Shown: in pieces, positions 56,670-64,000 of the stretch
Layout of the letters: each line of letters begins with the position of its first letter
How positions within the stretch are numbered: the stretch's first letter is position 1
NCBI RefSeq assembly: GCF_023091745.1
Contig: NC_068925.1
Location: 3,906,001-3,970,000 of the forward strand
Length of the DNA stretch: 64,000 bases
Reading direction: 5' to 3'
Source of the DNA: Budorcas taxicolor
Lineage: Eukaryota > Chordata > Mammalia > Artiodactyla > Bovidae
The notes under the pieces: model-generated
Told to the model about the DNA's origin: nothing
Database searches by the model: none
The model's input: the letters and a program-made list of their open reading frames with translations, nothing else
Made by a program: the position numbers and the translations under genes

Positions 56670-56787
56670 CTCGGCCACCTCCGGGGCCGCGTGGACCAAG
56701 TGCCAGATGTAGCCGTTCAGCTCCTCCCGGCGCCGCTCGGCCCCCGCCTCTCCTCGCGCGCGGCCAATCACGAAGCGACTGGGGAAG
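56670..56787 (-). CDS. PIK3C2B: PIK3C2B exon, PX domain
   Basis: The acceptor GCCGCCAG precedes CTTCCCC, and the donor is GAG|GTGGGT. The first base completes a Ser codon (AG+C), then FPSRFVIGRARGEAGAERRR and EELNGYIWHLV follow, ending PEVAE. This is the C-terminal half of the PX phosphoinositide-binding domain. A nearby alternative AG (CCCCAG) would break the phase. The exon and flanks are unusually GC-rich for this gene end. Confidence 0.95.
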
Positions 56788-57680
56788 CTGGCGGCCGGTG
56801 GGAAGACGGTGAAGAAAAGGAAGCAATAGCCTTTAGTCCCATTCCGCTTTCATTTTCAGCCACCTGATCCGCATTTCTCCCGGCCTCCCTCCCCAGGGAC
56901 CTCTCCCAGACTCCATGCCTCGCCCGGCTCCGCAGGTCTGTGCCGAGGACGCAGGCGCAGCATCTCCCACTGGACAATTCCACGGACCCCGGAAGAGAAA
57001 CCCAAAGTGCTGAGCAGAGCACTGCAGCTGTCCAGAAGTGCTCAGGCAGCTCTGGAGCTGATCATGGTTCAAACTCTATTTGAAGAACTGCTCCTTAAAA
57101 TTGCTGTAGAACACATCTAACATGAAAGCTACTGTCTTACCCATTTGTAAGCGTACAGTTTGGAACTAAACACACTCACACTGTGGTGACACCATGATCA
57201 CCATCCCCCTCCAGCCTTTTCCTCTTGCGAAACTGAAGCTCTGTGCCCATTAAGCAGCTCCCCATTTGCGCACTCCCCCTGGCAACCACCATTCTACTGG
57301 CTGTGTCTATGAATGTGACTACTCTAAGAACTTCACATAAGTGGAATCATGTAATATAGTAATATTCCATTTTGTATATACATCACGTTTTCTTTACATA
57401 TTTCAAAAATACTTTTTAGAAGATTAGACACTTCAAAACATCCCCTGCCTTTAGACCCAGTTTGCTGCCCTGGCCGGTGCACCCAGGCTTGTTTCTGAGG
57501 CTGGAGGAAGACCACTTGAGAGCCTCAGAAGCGCACGGCCAGCAGGGGGAGCGCTTGTCATCGCACATTGCCAGTTAAGAAAACCAAGGACGCAGGTCTT
57601 GACTCCCAAGGGCCGTGCTGTCCAGCCCCCAGCTGCCCTTCCCGCTACCCCTCAGTGCAGAGAGCAGGCGGAGCAGTTAC

Positions 57681-57805
57681 CTGGGCAAGAGGGAAGAAGG
57701 GAAGAGCAGCCGCAGCTTATTGTGTAACTCCTGGAACTCCTCAAATGTCCGCTGGATGTAAGTGGCCTCGTGAGCATTCTCTCGCATCACCTTTACCACG
57801 TAAAT
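57681..57805 (-). CDS. PIK3C2B: PIK3C2B exon, PX domain start
   Basis: The acceptor GGCTTTGCAG precedes ATTTACGTG, and the donor is CCCAG|GTAACT. It encodes IYVVKVMRENAHEATYIQRT, then FEEFQELHNKLRLLFPSS and a proline-containing turn. This is the typical PX first half, with the FEEFQELH helix. It is 125 bases, phase 0 at the start, leaving AG for the next exon. Confidence 0.97.
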
Positions 57806-57872
57806 CTGCAAAGCCCAAATCTTAGTGAACACACCCTGCCAAACCAACGAAGACGGCAGGTGAGGGGACAGA

Positions 57873-57903
57873 GGGTGTGTGTGTATGTGTGTGTGTGTGT
57901 GTT
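57873..57903 (+). repeat. (GT)n microsatellite
   Basis: A GTGTGTGTGTAT/GTGTGTGTGT run with one AT interruption, intronic. Confidence 0.9.
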
Positions 57904-58226
57904 GGAAGAGTTATGCGTTCCAGAAGGAAGAAGATAAAAATGTCTCTAATGGAGACGAAGATAATACACATATGCAGGAAAATGAAAGCAAAGATTCACA
58001 AGAATCCTTAGTTCACAAGACCCTCGGCTCAGAGGGAGCAGCCATCCAACTCATCTCCCTGACAGCAGGCAGGCCACTCGGGCCGGGAGGGGAAAGGGTC
58101 TGCAACTGCCCCCAGCACAGGGTGCTCAGCCCGCTCCAGCACCCACAGTGTGGAAGGCAAGAAACAGAACCTCAACAAACTCGGTGGCGGGGAGCAGGAG
58201 AGAGCCAGACTGGAGCAGACACTTAC

Positions 58227-58428
58227 ATAGCCCTTGCTGGGGTGGAAGACCTTCTCGTGGCGACAGAGAAACACACCGCTTATGCGGCCTGAGCTCTTGA
58301 GAGTGTGTGTTCGTGGAGCAAAGGAGAGGGTCAGCCGATCATCCGAGCCTAAAAACTTCATCTGAGCCAGGTTATGAATAAAAAAATTGAGCTTTGTGGC
58401 TACACTGCCAAGGCTGGACTCTATCAAC
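58227..58428 (-). CDS. PIK3C2B: PIK3C2B exon, end of kinase domain to PX entry
   Basis: The acceptor CTTCTGCAG precedes GTTGATAG, and the donor is GGCTAT|GTAAGT. The first base ends an Arg codon. The peptide LIESSLGSVATKLNFFIHNL closes the kinase C-lobe helices. AQMKFLGSDDRLTLSFAPRT and VFHPSKGY then lead into the PX domain. It is 202 bases and in phase with neighbours. Confidence 0.97.
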
Positions 58429-59311
58429 CTGCAGAAGGATGGGAAGAAAAGGTTACAACCACAGACCCAAGTCCCCACTGCCTGGGCAGAGCTATATCTC
58501 AAGGAATATCGCCCGACACCTGAGGCTAACACGCAGCTCAGATCAGATCATTTCCCCTGTGTGCCAGCCTTATAAGGACATGACTGCACACAATGATCTG
58601 AATACAGTTTATTCCTGTGGACCTTGGGGGTCTCATCTCCCCTCACTGCCTGCCTGGGCCAAAGTAGGAAGAAACCGTGGGATGCCACCGTGGGGTCACC
58701 ACGTAAAAGTCTAAATACTGTTGTCAAACTGAGTTCCAAGCTTCAGGACAATAGATCCTCACCAACCAAAACCCAACACAGAGATTTCAGTTCCTAAGGA
58801 AAGGTACTGGATTAGCCCCAGAGAAAATTTAACTCGCTAACTTCCCAAAAGGGTACATAATAAAATGGACAAAACCGTAGACATTAGTACATAGGCACTT
58901 TCCTGCTTTCATACATAATGTGTCTAAAAACATCGAACGTGGGAAAATGGAACCATGAAATTCCATGTTCTGACAAGGGGGAAGGTCCCGATCGAGAGAG
59001 CTAAAAACTATTACAAAATCCCTATTGTACACGGCCCCACAGACAACATCCTTGACCGTGACCTGGTGAGAAAGCAAGCAAGGGATGGCAATACCTCTGT
59101 GTAAAGGTCAGCACCCAAGTACAGGTGGGAGACTGAGCCCGGGAGAAGTAAAATGACTTACCCAAGTCAGACAACTGACCCATGCTGTCAACTCTCAGCT
59201 CTGCCACCAGAGCAAAGCCTCTCCCGCCTCCCTAGCCCAGCTCCTCCCCATCGAGCGGCCTGGAAATTACCTACCAGACTGGGCAGCACTGTTTCGTAGG
59301 CAGCGTCTCAC

Positions 59312-59421
59312 CTGGTGAAGTAGGTAGTGGCATTGGCCTCCGTGTCCTGAGGCCTCAGGGCATCGTACACGTACTTGAGGTCTTCCAGGTCTGAGAGTTC
59401 AGGGATCCCACAGGACAACAT
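59312..59421 (-). CDS. PIK3C2B: PIK3C2B exon, kinase C-lobe
   Basis: The acceptor CTCTTCTAG precedes ATGTTG, and the donor is CACCAG|GTGAGA. It encodes MLSCGIPELSDLEDLKYVYD and ALRPQDTEANATTYFT. This is the late catalytic-domain segment of PI3-kinases, with the typical GIPEL phrase. It is 110 bases, starting in phase 0. Confidence 0.97.
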
Positions 59422-59725
59422 CTAGAAGAGCAAAGAGGAAAGGGCGTCTGTAACGACCAGGAGTTCAAGATTTTCTACAGCTTCGCTCCCTAACCCTTCT
59501 AGAGGGTGGTACGGAGATGCGGTGGGCAGCGGCTGGCAGGCCACAGGAGCTGGGGGCTCTGGAGCAGGAAGTCAGACACCAGCAGACACCACTGTCCCCA
59601 GGTGGTCTGGGCCCTGCCTTTATCTCGGGCTCAGAGAAGCAGATCTCCGGAAGCAAGACGGAGAGTCTTAAAGATGGTGTCAGATGATAAGAAGGAGGGT
59701 TTCAGAAAGGGATGGAGCTCCTCAC

Positions 59726-59882
59726 CAGGCCCAGAAGGTTGAGGAAGAGGTGGGTGTGCTTGCGAATGAGGTTGTAGGCTTGGCAGCAAAGGTCAACAAA
59801 ATCATGGAAGCGGCTGGAAGGCTTGTCACCCCCGTTGATGACATACGCCATGTCCGAGGTGAAGACAAAGGGGGCGCGGTCC
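59726..59882 (-). CDS. PIK3C2B: PIK3C2B exon, kinase activation-loop region
   Basis: The acceptor TTGGCTCAG precedes GGACCG, and the donor is CTG|GTGAGG. The first base completes Arg, giving DRAPFVFTSDMAYVINGG in the class II activation loop and beyond. RFHDFVDLCCQAYNLIRK helices and HTHLFLNLLGL follow. The loop shapes lipid-substrate choice in PI3Ks. It is 157 bases and in phase. Confidence 0.97.
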
Positions 59883-60349
59883 CTGAGCCAAGGGGAACAC
59901 ACAGGCAGAAGGTCAGCACGAAGGGGAGGCTCACCGTGTGGGCTGTCGGGGGAGCTTCCCCTCATCCCTCGAAACCTGCGTGACACTGGGTCCACGGGCT
60001 CCTCCAACACTGTTTCTTTTCCCACTTTAACCTTAGAAGATGCCCAGACACGTCGTCCACTGGTCCCTTGCCTGTGAGCTAGTGATGTTCCTCCGGGTAT
60101 CTGGTACTTCTTTTGGCTGTGGTCTGGGCTCGTTTCCCCTTGCTCAGCCCTCAGCAGGCAGGGAGGAGGGCTGGTCCCTGCCTTCTTCTGCAAGGCCTCA
60201 GTGCTCTCTTCCCCAGAGCTGCTCAACCCAGGGGCCACACTCTGCGGTGTGGGGGCCTTCTCCCATCGTGGGCTTGCGTTCCAGCTCTGAACCATTTCCA
60301 CTGACCTCCCAGGCCTAGACGCACATGCTGGCTTCAGGGGGCTGCTTAC

Positions 60350-60519
60350 CGCTTGATGTTGCCGAACATCTGGGCATGGCCCAGGAAGCGGCCGAAATCT
60401 ATGTGGAACATGTGGCCGGTCGTCTTCAGCATGATGTTGTCATTGTGTCGGTCACAGATGCCCAGGACGTAGGTGGCCACACAGCAGCCGGCACACGAGT
60501 AGATGAAGTTCTCTACAGC
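60350..60519 (-). CDS. PIK3C2B: PIK3C2B exon with catalytic loop and DFG motif
   Basis: The acceptor CTCTCAG precedes GCTGTAG, and the donor is AAGCG|GTAAGC. AVENFIYSCAGCCVATYVLG leads into the catalytic loop GICDRHNDNIML (Asp near 60453) and the DFG of HIDFGRFLG (Asp near 60399). These are the residues for phosphotransfer and magnesium binding in PI3-kinases. The enzyme makes PI3P and PI(3,4)P2 at endosomes and plasma membrane. It is the first PIK3C2B exon seen in this window; the ATP-binding lobe must lie to the right. Confidence 0.97.
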
Positions 60520-61952
60520 CTGAGAGGAGGGCCCGCAGACGGCAGGACGTAAAGCCGGTGCACAGGGACCCCAGGGGCAAAACCAGGCTGACCCAAGCCC
60601 ACCCTGACCCTCTCCCAGGAGCCCAGGGGCTCTCACATCTGCCTGTTCAGCCTCCATCACACACTGACATACACCCTGAGGCACACGGAAGCTTGTCCTG
60701 TATCTTACGGGGCAAAAAGGAGACGGGAGGCTTATATGCATATATCCACTATCCGCAATGTATCTGTTATCTGCGATACACGCCACTTCCAGCACCTTTC
60801 TTTCTCCTCGGGAAACTGGTTGGGAGGACAATGGACTGACTCAGGAGCCCAGGCTTGACCAGCCCAGAATCAGGCAGGCTTGATGTTTACAACTTTCCCA
60901 CCTCGTTGTGGTGACATTAACTCAAGCATAGCACCGAGGCAGCAGACTCAAAGGTCCCCTCCTGACCCTGCTCAGAATTCTTCTGTCTGCATCCCCATCC
61001 CCAATAAAGCTCCCATTTCTGGTGTTCTTGGTAACCAATAAATGCTAATCTACTTAAATTCACCTCACTCCAAGGAAGAGCTGAGGGAGTCTGAACCCTT
61101 CTAGAGGGTGTTTTACACTTGAAAATCAGACATCTTTAGTTGGTAAAATGTGTTAGAGCTATTTCTGAGTTTAAAGCAGGAGGGGGAGGAGTAAGGGGTT
61201 AGATCTACCTTATTTTATCCGGTTAATATCTGCCCCCTTATCTGGCTTTCCAGTAAAAATGTATGGAAATCGTGAATGGACACCTTTCATCCTCCAAATC
61301 CTCTTTGGGAGGTTCAGAGAATTCCTAAGACCTCAAGAAAGACCTGAGCAGAGGCTACAGCTGTCAGAGCCAAGCAGGAAACGGGGCATGAGAGAAAGTT
61401 TCCCAGCTATGGAACATGCCCTCGCCACCTCCCTCTGCAAATTTCTATCCAGGCTTCAGGGACCTTCCTGAGTTCCCAGACCCTCCCAGCCGGCACTGAC
61501 TCCTCCCTGCTGATCCCCTACAGGCACCAACACTCATTCAGAGTTTAGTGCTCTCCCCTTCCCAGGGTCCAGGGATCCTAGCTCCCAGCAGCCTCTCGGC
61601 TGCTCCACAGGCCTATTTCAAAATACAGAAATCTCCCAGCTACTTGTTGAGTTAAACCAGATGACGAATCCCTAGGAAGTTAAGAATAGAAAGTTCGTGA
61701 AGAACTTACAGACTATACACCCTGGAAAAAAAAAAAAAAAGATGACTTCTATGATAGGGAAATACATAACTGAGAAGAAACCGCTCAATAACCCATCAAC
61801 TCTCAGTCTTGACCATCTCTACCTACCTGTCTTCCTGTCACAGGTATTCTGGCTACCTGAAACGTATCCTGTTTCGACTTACGGAGCAGCTGTATGCCTA
61901 TACTATATCACAGAGTAAATGACTAAAGTCTCCTCACCTGATTACACAGGGT

Positions 61953-62030
61953 GTTAGCTGCTTACTGGCAGGAAGTCTCAACGTCTAAAGAGTTAGCTGC
62001 TTACTGGCAGGAAGTCTCAACGTCTAAAGA
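61953..62030. repeat. Perfect 39-bp tandem duplication
   Basis: Two exact adjacent copies (61953-61991, 61992-62030) begin GTTAGCTGCTTACTGG and end CGTCTAAAGA. No further copies are visible. Confidence 0.95.
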
Positions 62031-62459
62031 GAGCGCTCCCGATTTAAGGGGTTTCATGTGTAGGATGGGGGTACTCTGCTTGCTGAGTAGGTGGCCAAGG
62101 GACAAGCGTCTCTAGCTTTTCCCTCCTGGAAGGCGCCATAAGAAACTACCTGCATCGTCCTAGTAGGAAGGCTAGAGGAGCTGAGAGTTACCTCTGAAAG
62201 ACTGATATTAAACGCTGAGATGCTGAGTGAATTTCTCTCTGTGTGTATTCTTGTACAAACTTCTATAACATTTACTATGACTCTTTATTACATTGGCAAG
62301 GAGTAATCACAATTCCGACACCAAGTACGGTGCCTGTCTATGGTGGCTATTTAATACCTGAAAAATACATGTTAGTATAAATAGTATATGGAGTCGAGGG
62401 AGGGTGGAAACAATATTACTTCTTTCCAAGGGTAAAGGACCTTAACATTCACAACATAG

Positions 62460-63290
62460 AGGAGGTGGGTTTGGAGGGATGGGGAAAGGAAGAAAGGGCT
62501 TTCCTGGCAAAGGGAGCACTACTGTCTAAAGGAATCTAGGAAATGGAAGTGGCTCCCTAAGCTATAACATAAGTGACCGTAAGACGGGGAGGCGCAGAGG
62601 AGGAGACCACGGGGGTCAGCGGGGCTGGGTTACAGAAGGCTTTGCAGCAGTGTCGTGGATGGGGAGGCACAGTGGAGGAGACCACAGGGGTTGGCAGGGC
62701 TGGGTTACAGAAGGCTTTGCAGCAGTGTCGTGGATGGGGAGGCACAGTGGAGGAGACCACAGGGGTTGGCAGGGCTGGGTTACAGAAGGCTTTGCAGCAG
62801 TGTCGTGGACGGGGAGGCACAGTGGAGGAGACCGCAGGGGTCAGAGGGGCTGGGTTACAGAAGGCTTTGCAGCAATGTCGTGGACGGGGAGGCACAGTGG
62901 AGGAGACCACAGGGGTCGGTGGGGCTGGGTTACAGAAGGCTTTGCAGCAGTGTCGTGGATGGGGAGGTACAGTGGAGGAGACCACAGGGGTTGGCGGGGC
63001 TGGGTTACAGAAGGCTTTGCAGCAGTGTCGTGGACGATAAGCTCATCTCTTAGGACACAAGGAGTCCTTGAAGAACAGAGAGCAAAGGAGTGACATTAGC
63101 AGTTTGCACTTTATTTTGAAAGCCTCAGAAATCAAGCAGAGAATGAATGGGAAGAGGAGAGGCATTCCAGCGGTTCAGGGGGCAGACAGAAACCGGCTGA
63201 AAGAAGTCATGAGAAGAAATAAGACAGAGTCAAGAGGCCCCTGGGGAACAGAATCATCAGGGCTCAGTGAAGCAGAGTGGAGGCATCAGG
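62460..63290 (-). repeat. L2 LINE relic hosting the 75-bp minisatellite
   Basis: On both sides of the minisatellite, L2 reverse-strand words can be followed, for example 'gagcaaaggagtgacatta', 'cactttattttgaaag' and 'gaggcattccagcgg'. The minisatellite unit itself resembles the same part of L2. Confidence 0.6.
62583..63034. repeat. 75-bp minisatellite, about six copies
   Basis: The landmark TGTCGTGGA recurs at 62651, 62726, 62801, 62876, 62951 and 63026, exactly 75 bp apart. Copies differ by only a few substitutions (for example GGAT/GGAC, ACCACAGG/ACCGCAGG). Because 75 is divisible by three, several frames stay open on both strands and look like repetitive proteins, but nothing supports translation. 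Confidence 0.97.
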
Positions 63291-63304
63291 AAGACTTATG
63301 CCTC

Positions 63305-63590
63305 AGACCTCCCTGGTGGTCCAGTGGTTAAGGTTAAGAATCCACCTGTCAATGCAGGGGACACAGATTCGGTGCCTCATCTGGGAAGATTCCACATGCC
63401 ACAGGGCAACTAAGCCCAAGTGCCACAACTCCTGAGCCTGCGCTCCAGAGCCCGCCTGTTACAGCTGCTTGAGACCACGTGCCCTAGAGCCCGGCTCTGC
63501 AGCCAGAGAAGCCCCTGCAAAGAGAAGCCACGCACAGCGACGGAGACCCAGCACAGCGAAAAGCTAAACGAAGTAAAATAGAGAGCAGAG
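63305..63590 (+). mobile_element. CHR-type SINE
   Basis: Full-length head ('cctccctggtggtccagtgg', with a short 'ttaaggttaag' duplication), body and A-rich end. Antisense to PIK3C2B. Confidence 0.88.
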
Positions 63591-63599
63591 GACTCACGG

Positions 63600-63915
63600 C
63601 TCTGTCTTGGGAGACCACACAGAGAGCCTTATCACTCAGGAAACTCACAAAAACCAGGTGTCAAGAGGACAAAGAGAGCCAGAAAGCTCAGTTTTGACTT
63701 GAGTTTGACACACAGGTCAACACAAGCACAGGTCCAGCAATCGGGAGGTAAGAGGGAAGAGGGAGTGGTTCTGGAAGTCATCAGCAAGCAGGGTAAAGTA
63801 ACAGATGATGAACTGGCCCAAGAAGAGCACAAAGAGCTCAGCAGGCCAGGAATTAAACCCTGCGGAACGCAAACACTCACGGCCTTGGAAGACCATCTAA
63901 TTACATGTTCACTCC
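63600..63915 (-). repeat. L2 LINE relic
   Basis: Reverse-strand L2 words such as 'gagctcagcaggccaggaat' and 'aaaccctgcggaacgcaaac' agree with the upstream part of L2 ORF2. Probably the continuation of the L2 relic left of the CHR insertion. Confidence 0.55.
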
Positions 63916-64000
63916 ACAACATTCTGATTATAATTTGGCTGCCCATGTAGATTCTCCCTGAGGGATAAAAGGCACTGGTCAAGAAAAGTCAGTATATATA

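Larger units (their letters stand above)
60520..64000 (-). other. PIK3C2B: PIK3C2B intron (to window edge)
   Basis: No further kinase exon is found to the right, where the upstream N-lobe exons would lie. The region holds two tandem-repeat features, L2 relics and one CHR SINE. A 15-base poly(A) run occurs near 61725. Confidence 0.75.

Noticed and set aside
56761..56820. Alternative acceptor CCCCAG at about 56780 for the PX exon
   Set aside because: It would break the reading phase. The upstream GCCGCCAG acceptor gives the conserved SFPSRF sequence.
62583..63034. CRISPR-like array
   Set aside because: The units are contiguous 75-bp repeats with no unique spacers, and the genome is mammalian.
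62557..63093. Repetitive proteins encoded on both strands
   Set aside because: The frames result from a 75-bp unit divisible by three. There is no start context, splice pattern or homology.

Overview
The window is nuclear DNA from a bovid ruminant (cattle, sheep, goat or a close relative). It is full of ruminant-specific retroposons: BovB (RTE) LINE fragments, Bov-tA and BOV-A2 SINEs, and CHR-type tRNA SINEs. Older mammalian repeats (L2, MIR, MLT1, MER5-like, L1) lie beneath them. Three recognisable protein-coding genes are all on the minus strand, in the order PLEKHA6 - PPP1R15B - PIK3C2B. This matches the human 1q32.1 gene order. From general knowledge it would place the window on cattle chromosome 16 or its equivalent.

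Layout. Positions 1-4022 appear to be PLEKHA6 intron 1, mostly an L2 relic carrying two SINEs. A CpG island at about 4090-4790 holds the first WW-encoding exon of long PLEKHA6 (ATG at 4105, splice donor after 4023). Positions 4800-27380 are intergenic and repeat-rich, with no supported gene. They contain L2, MLT1, a BovB piece, a fragmented L1 carrying many SINEs, and small curiosities: a perfect 46-bp tandem duplication, a short telomere-like tract and a 28-bp palindrome. PPP1R15B (CReP) is complete: 3' UTR and poly(A) signal near 27417, exon 2 at 29956-30177, one intron, exon 1 at 32862-34736, a 5' UTR with three ATG uORFs and a CCG tract, and a CpG promoter with CRE and NRF1 motifs. The spliced CDS encodes 698 residues.

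Just behind that promoter sits a plus-strand class I (gammaretrovirus-like) endogenous retrovirus, 35622-40521. It has two LTRs, a tRNA-Pro-like primer site, a broken gag, a large internal deletion into integrase, a broken env and a purine-rich tract. Positions 40522-47300 are repeat-rich intergenic DNA, including an L2 split by a hAT-like element with a degraded 8-bp target duplication. From about 47330 to the right edge lies the 3' end of PIK3C2B. Ten coding exons chain in frame (463 codons including stop). They run from the kinase catalytic loop and DFG motif through the PX domain to the C-terminal C2 domain. Its introns hold a BovB element split by a roughly 1-kb insertion, a BOV-A2 remnant nine bases from a splice donor, and a six-copy 75-bp minisatellite.

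The three genes do not form an operon or pathway unit. PPP1R15B directs PP1 to eIF2-alpha, PIK3C2B makes 3-phosphoinositides, and PLEKHA6 is a WW/PH junctional adaptor. I found no CRISPR array, tRNA or rRNA gene, and no convincing new gene system. The most interesting signals are at splice sites, in the PPP1R15B 5' leader, and in the structure of the retroviral relic and the minisatellite. Repeat family names come from pattern recognition without a database search, and repeat edges are approximate.
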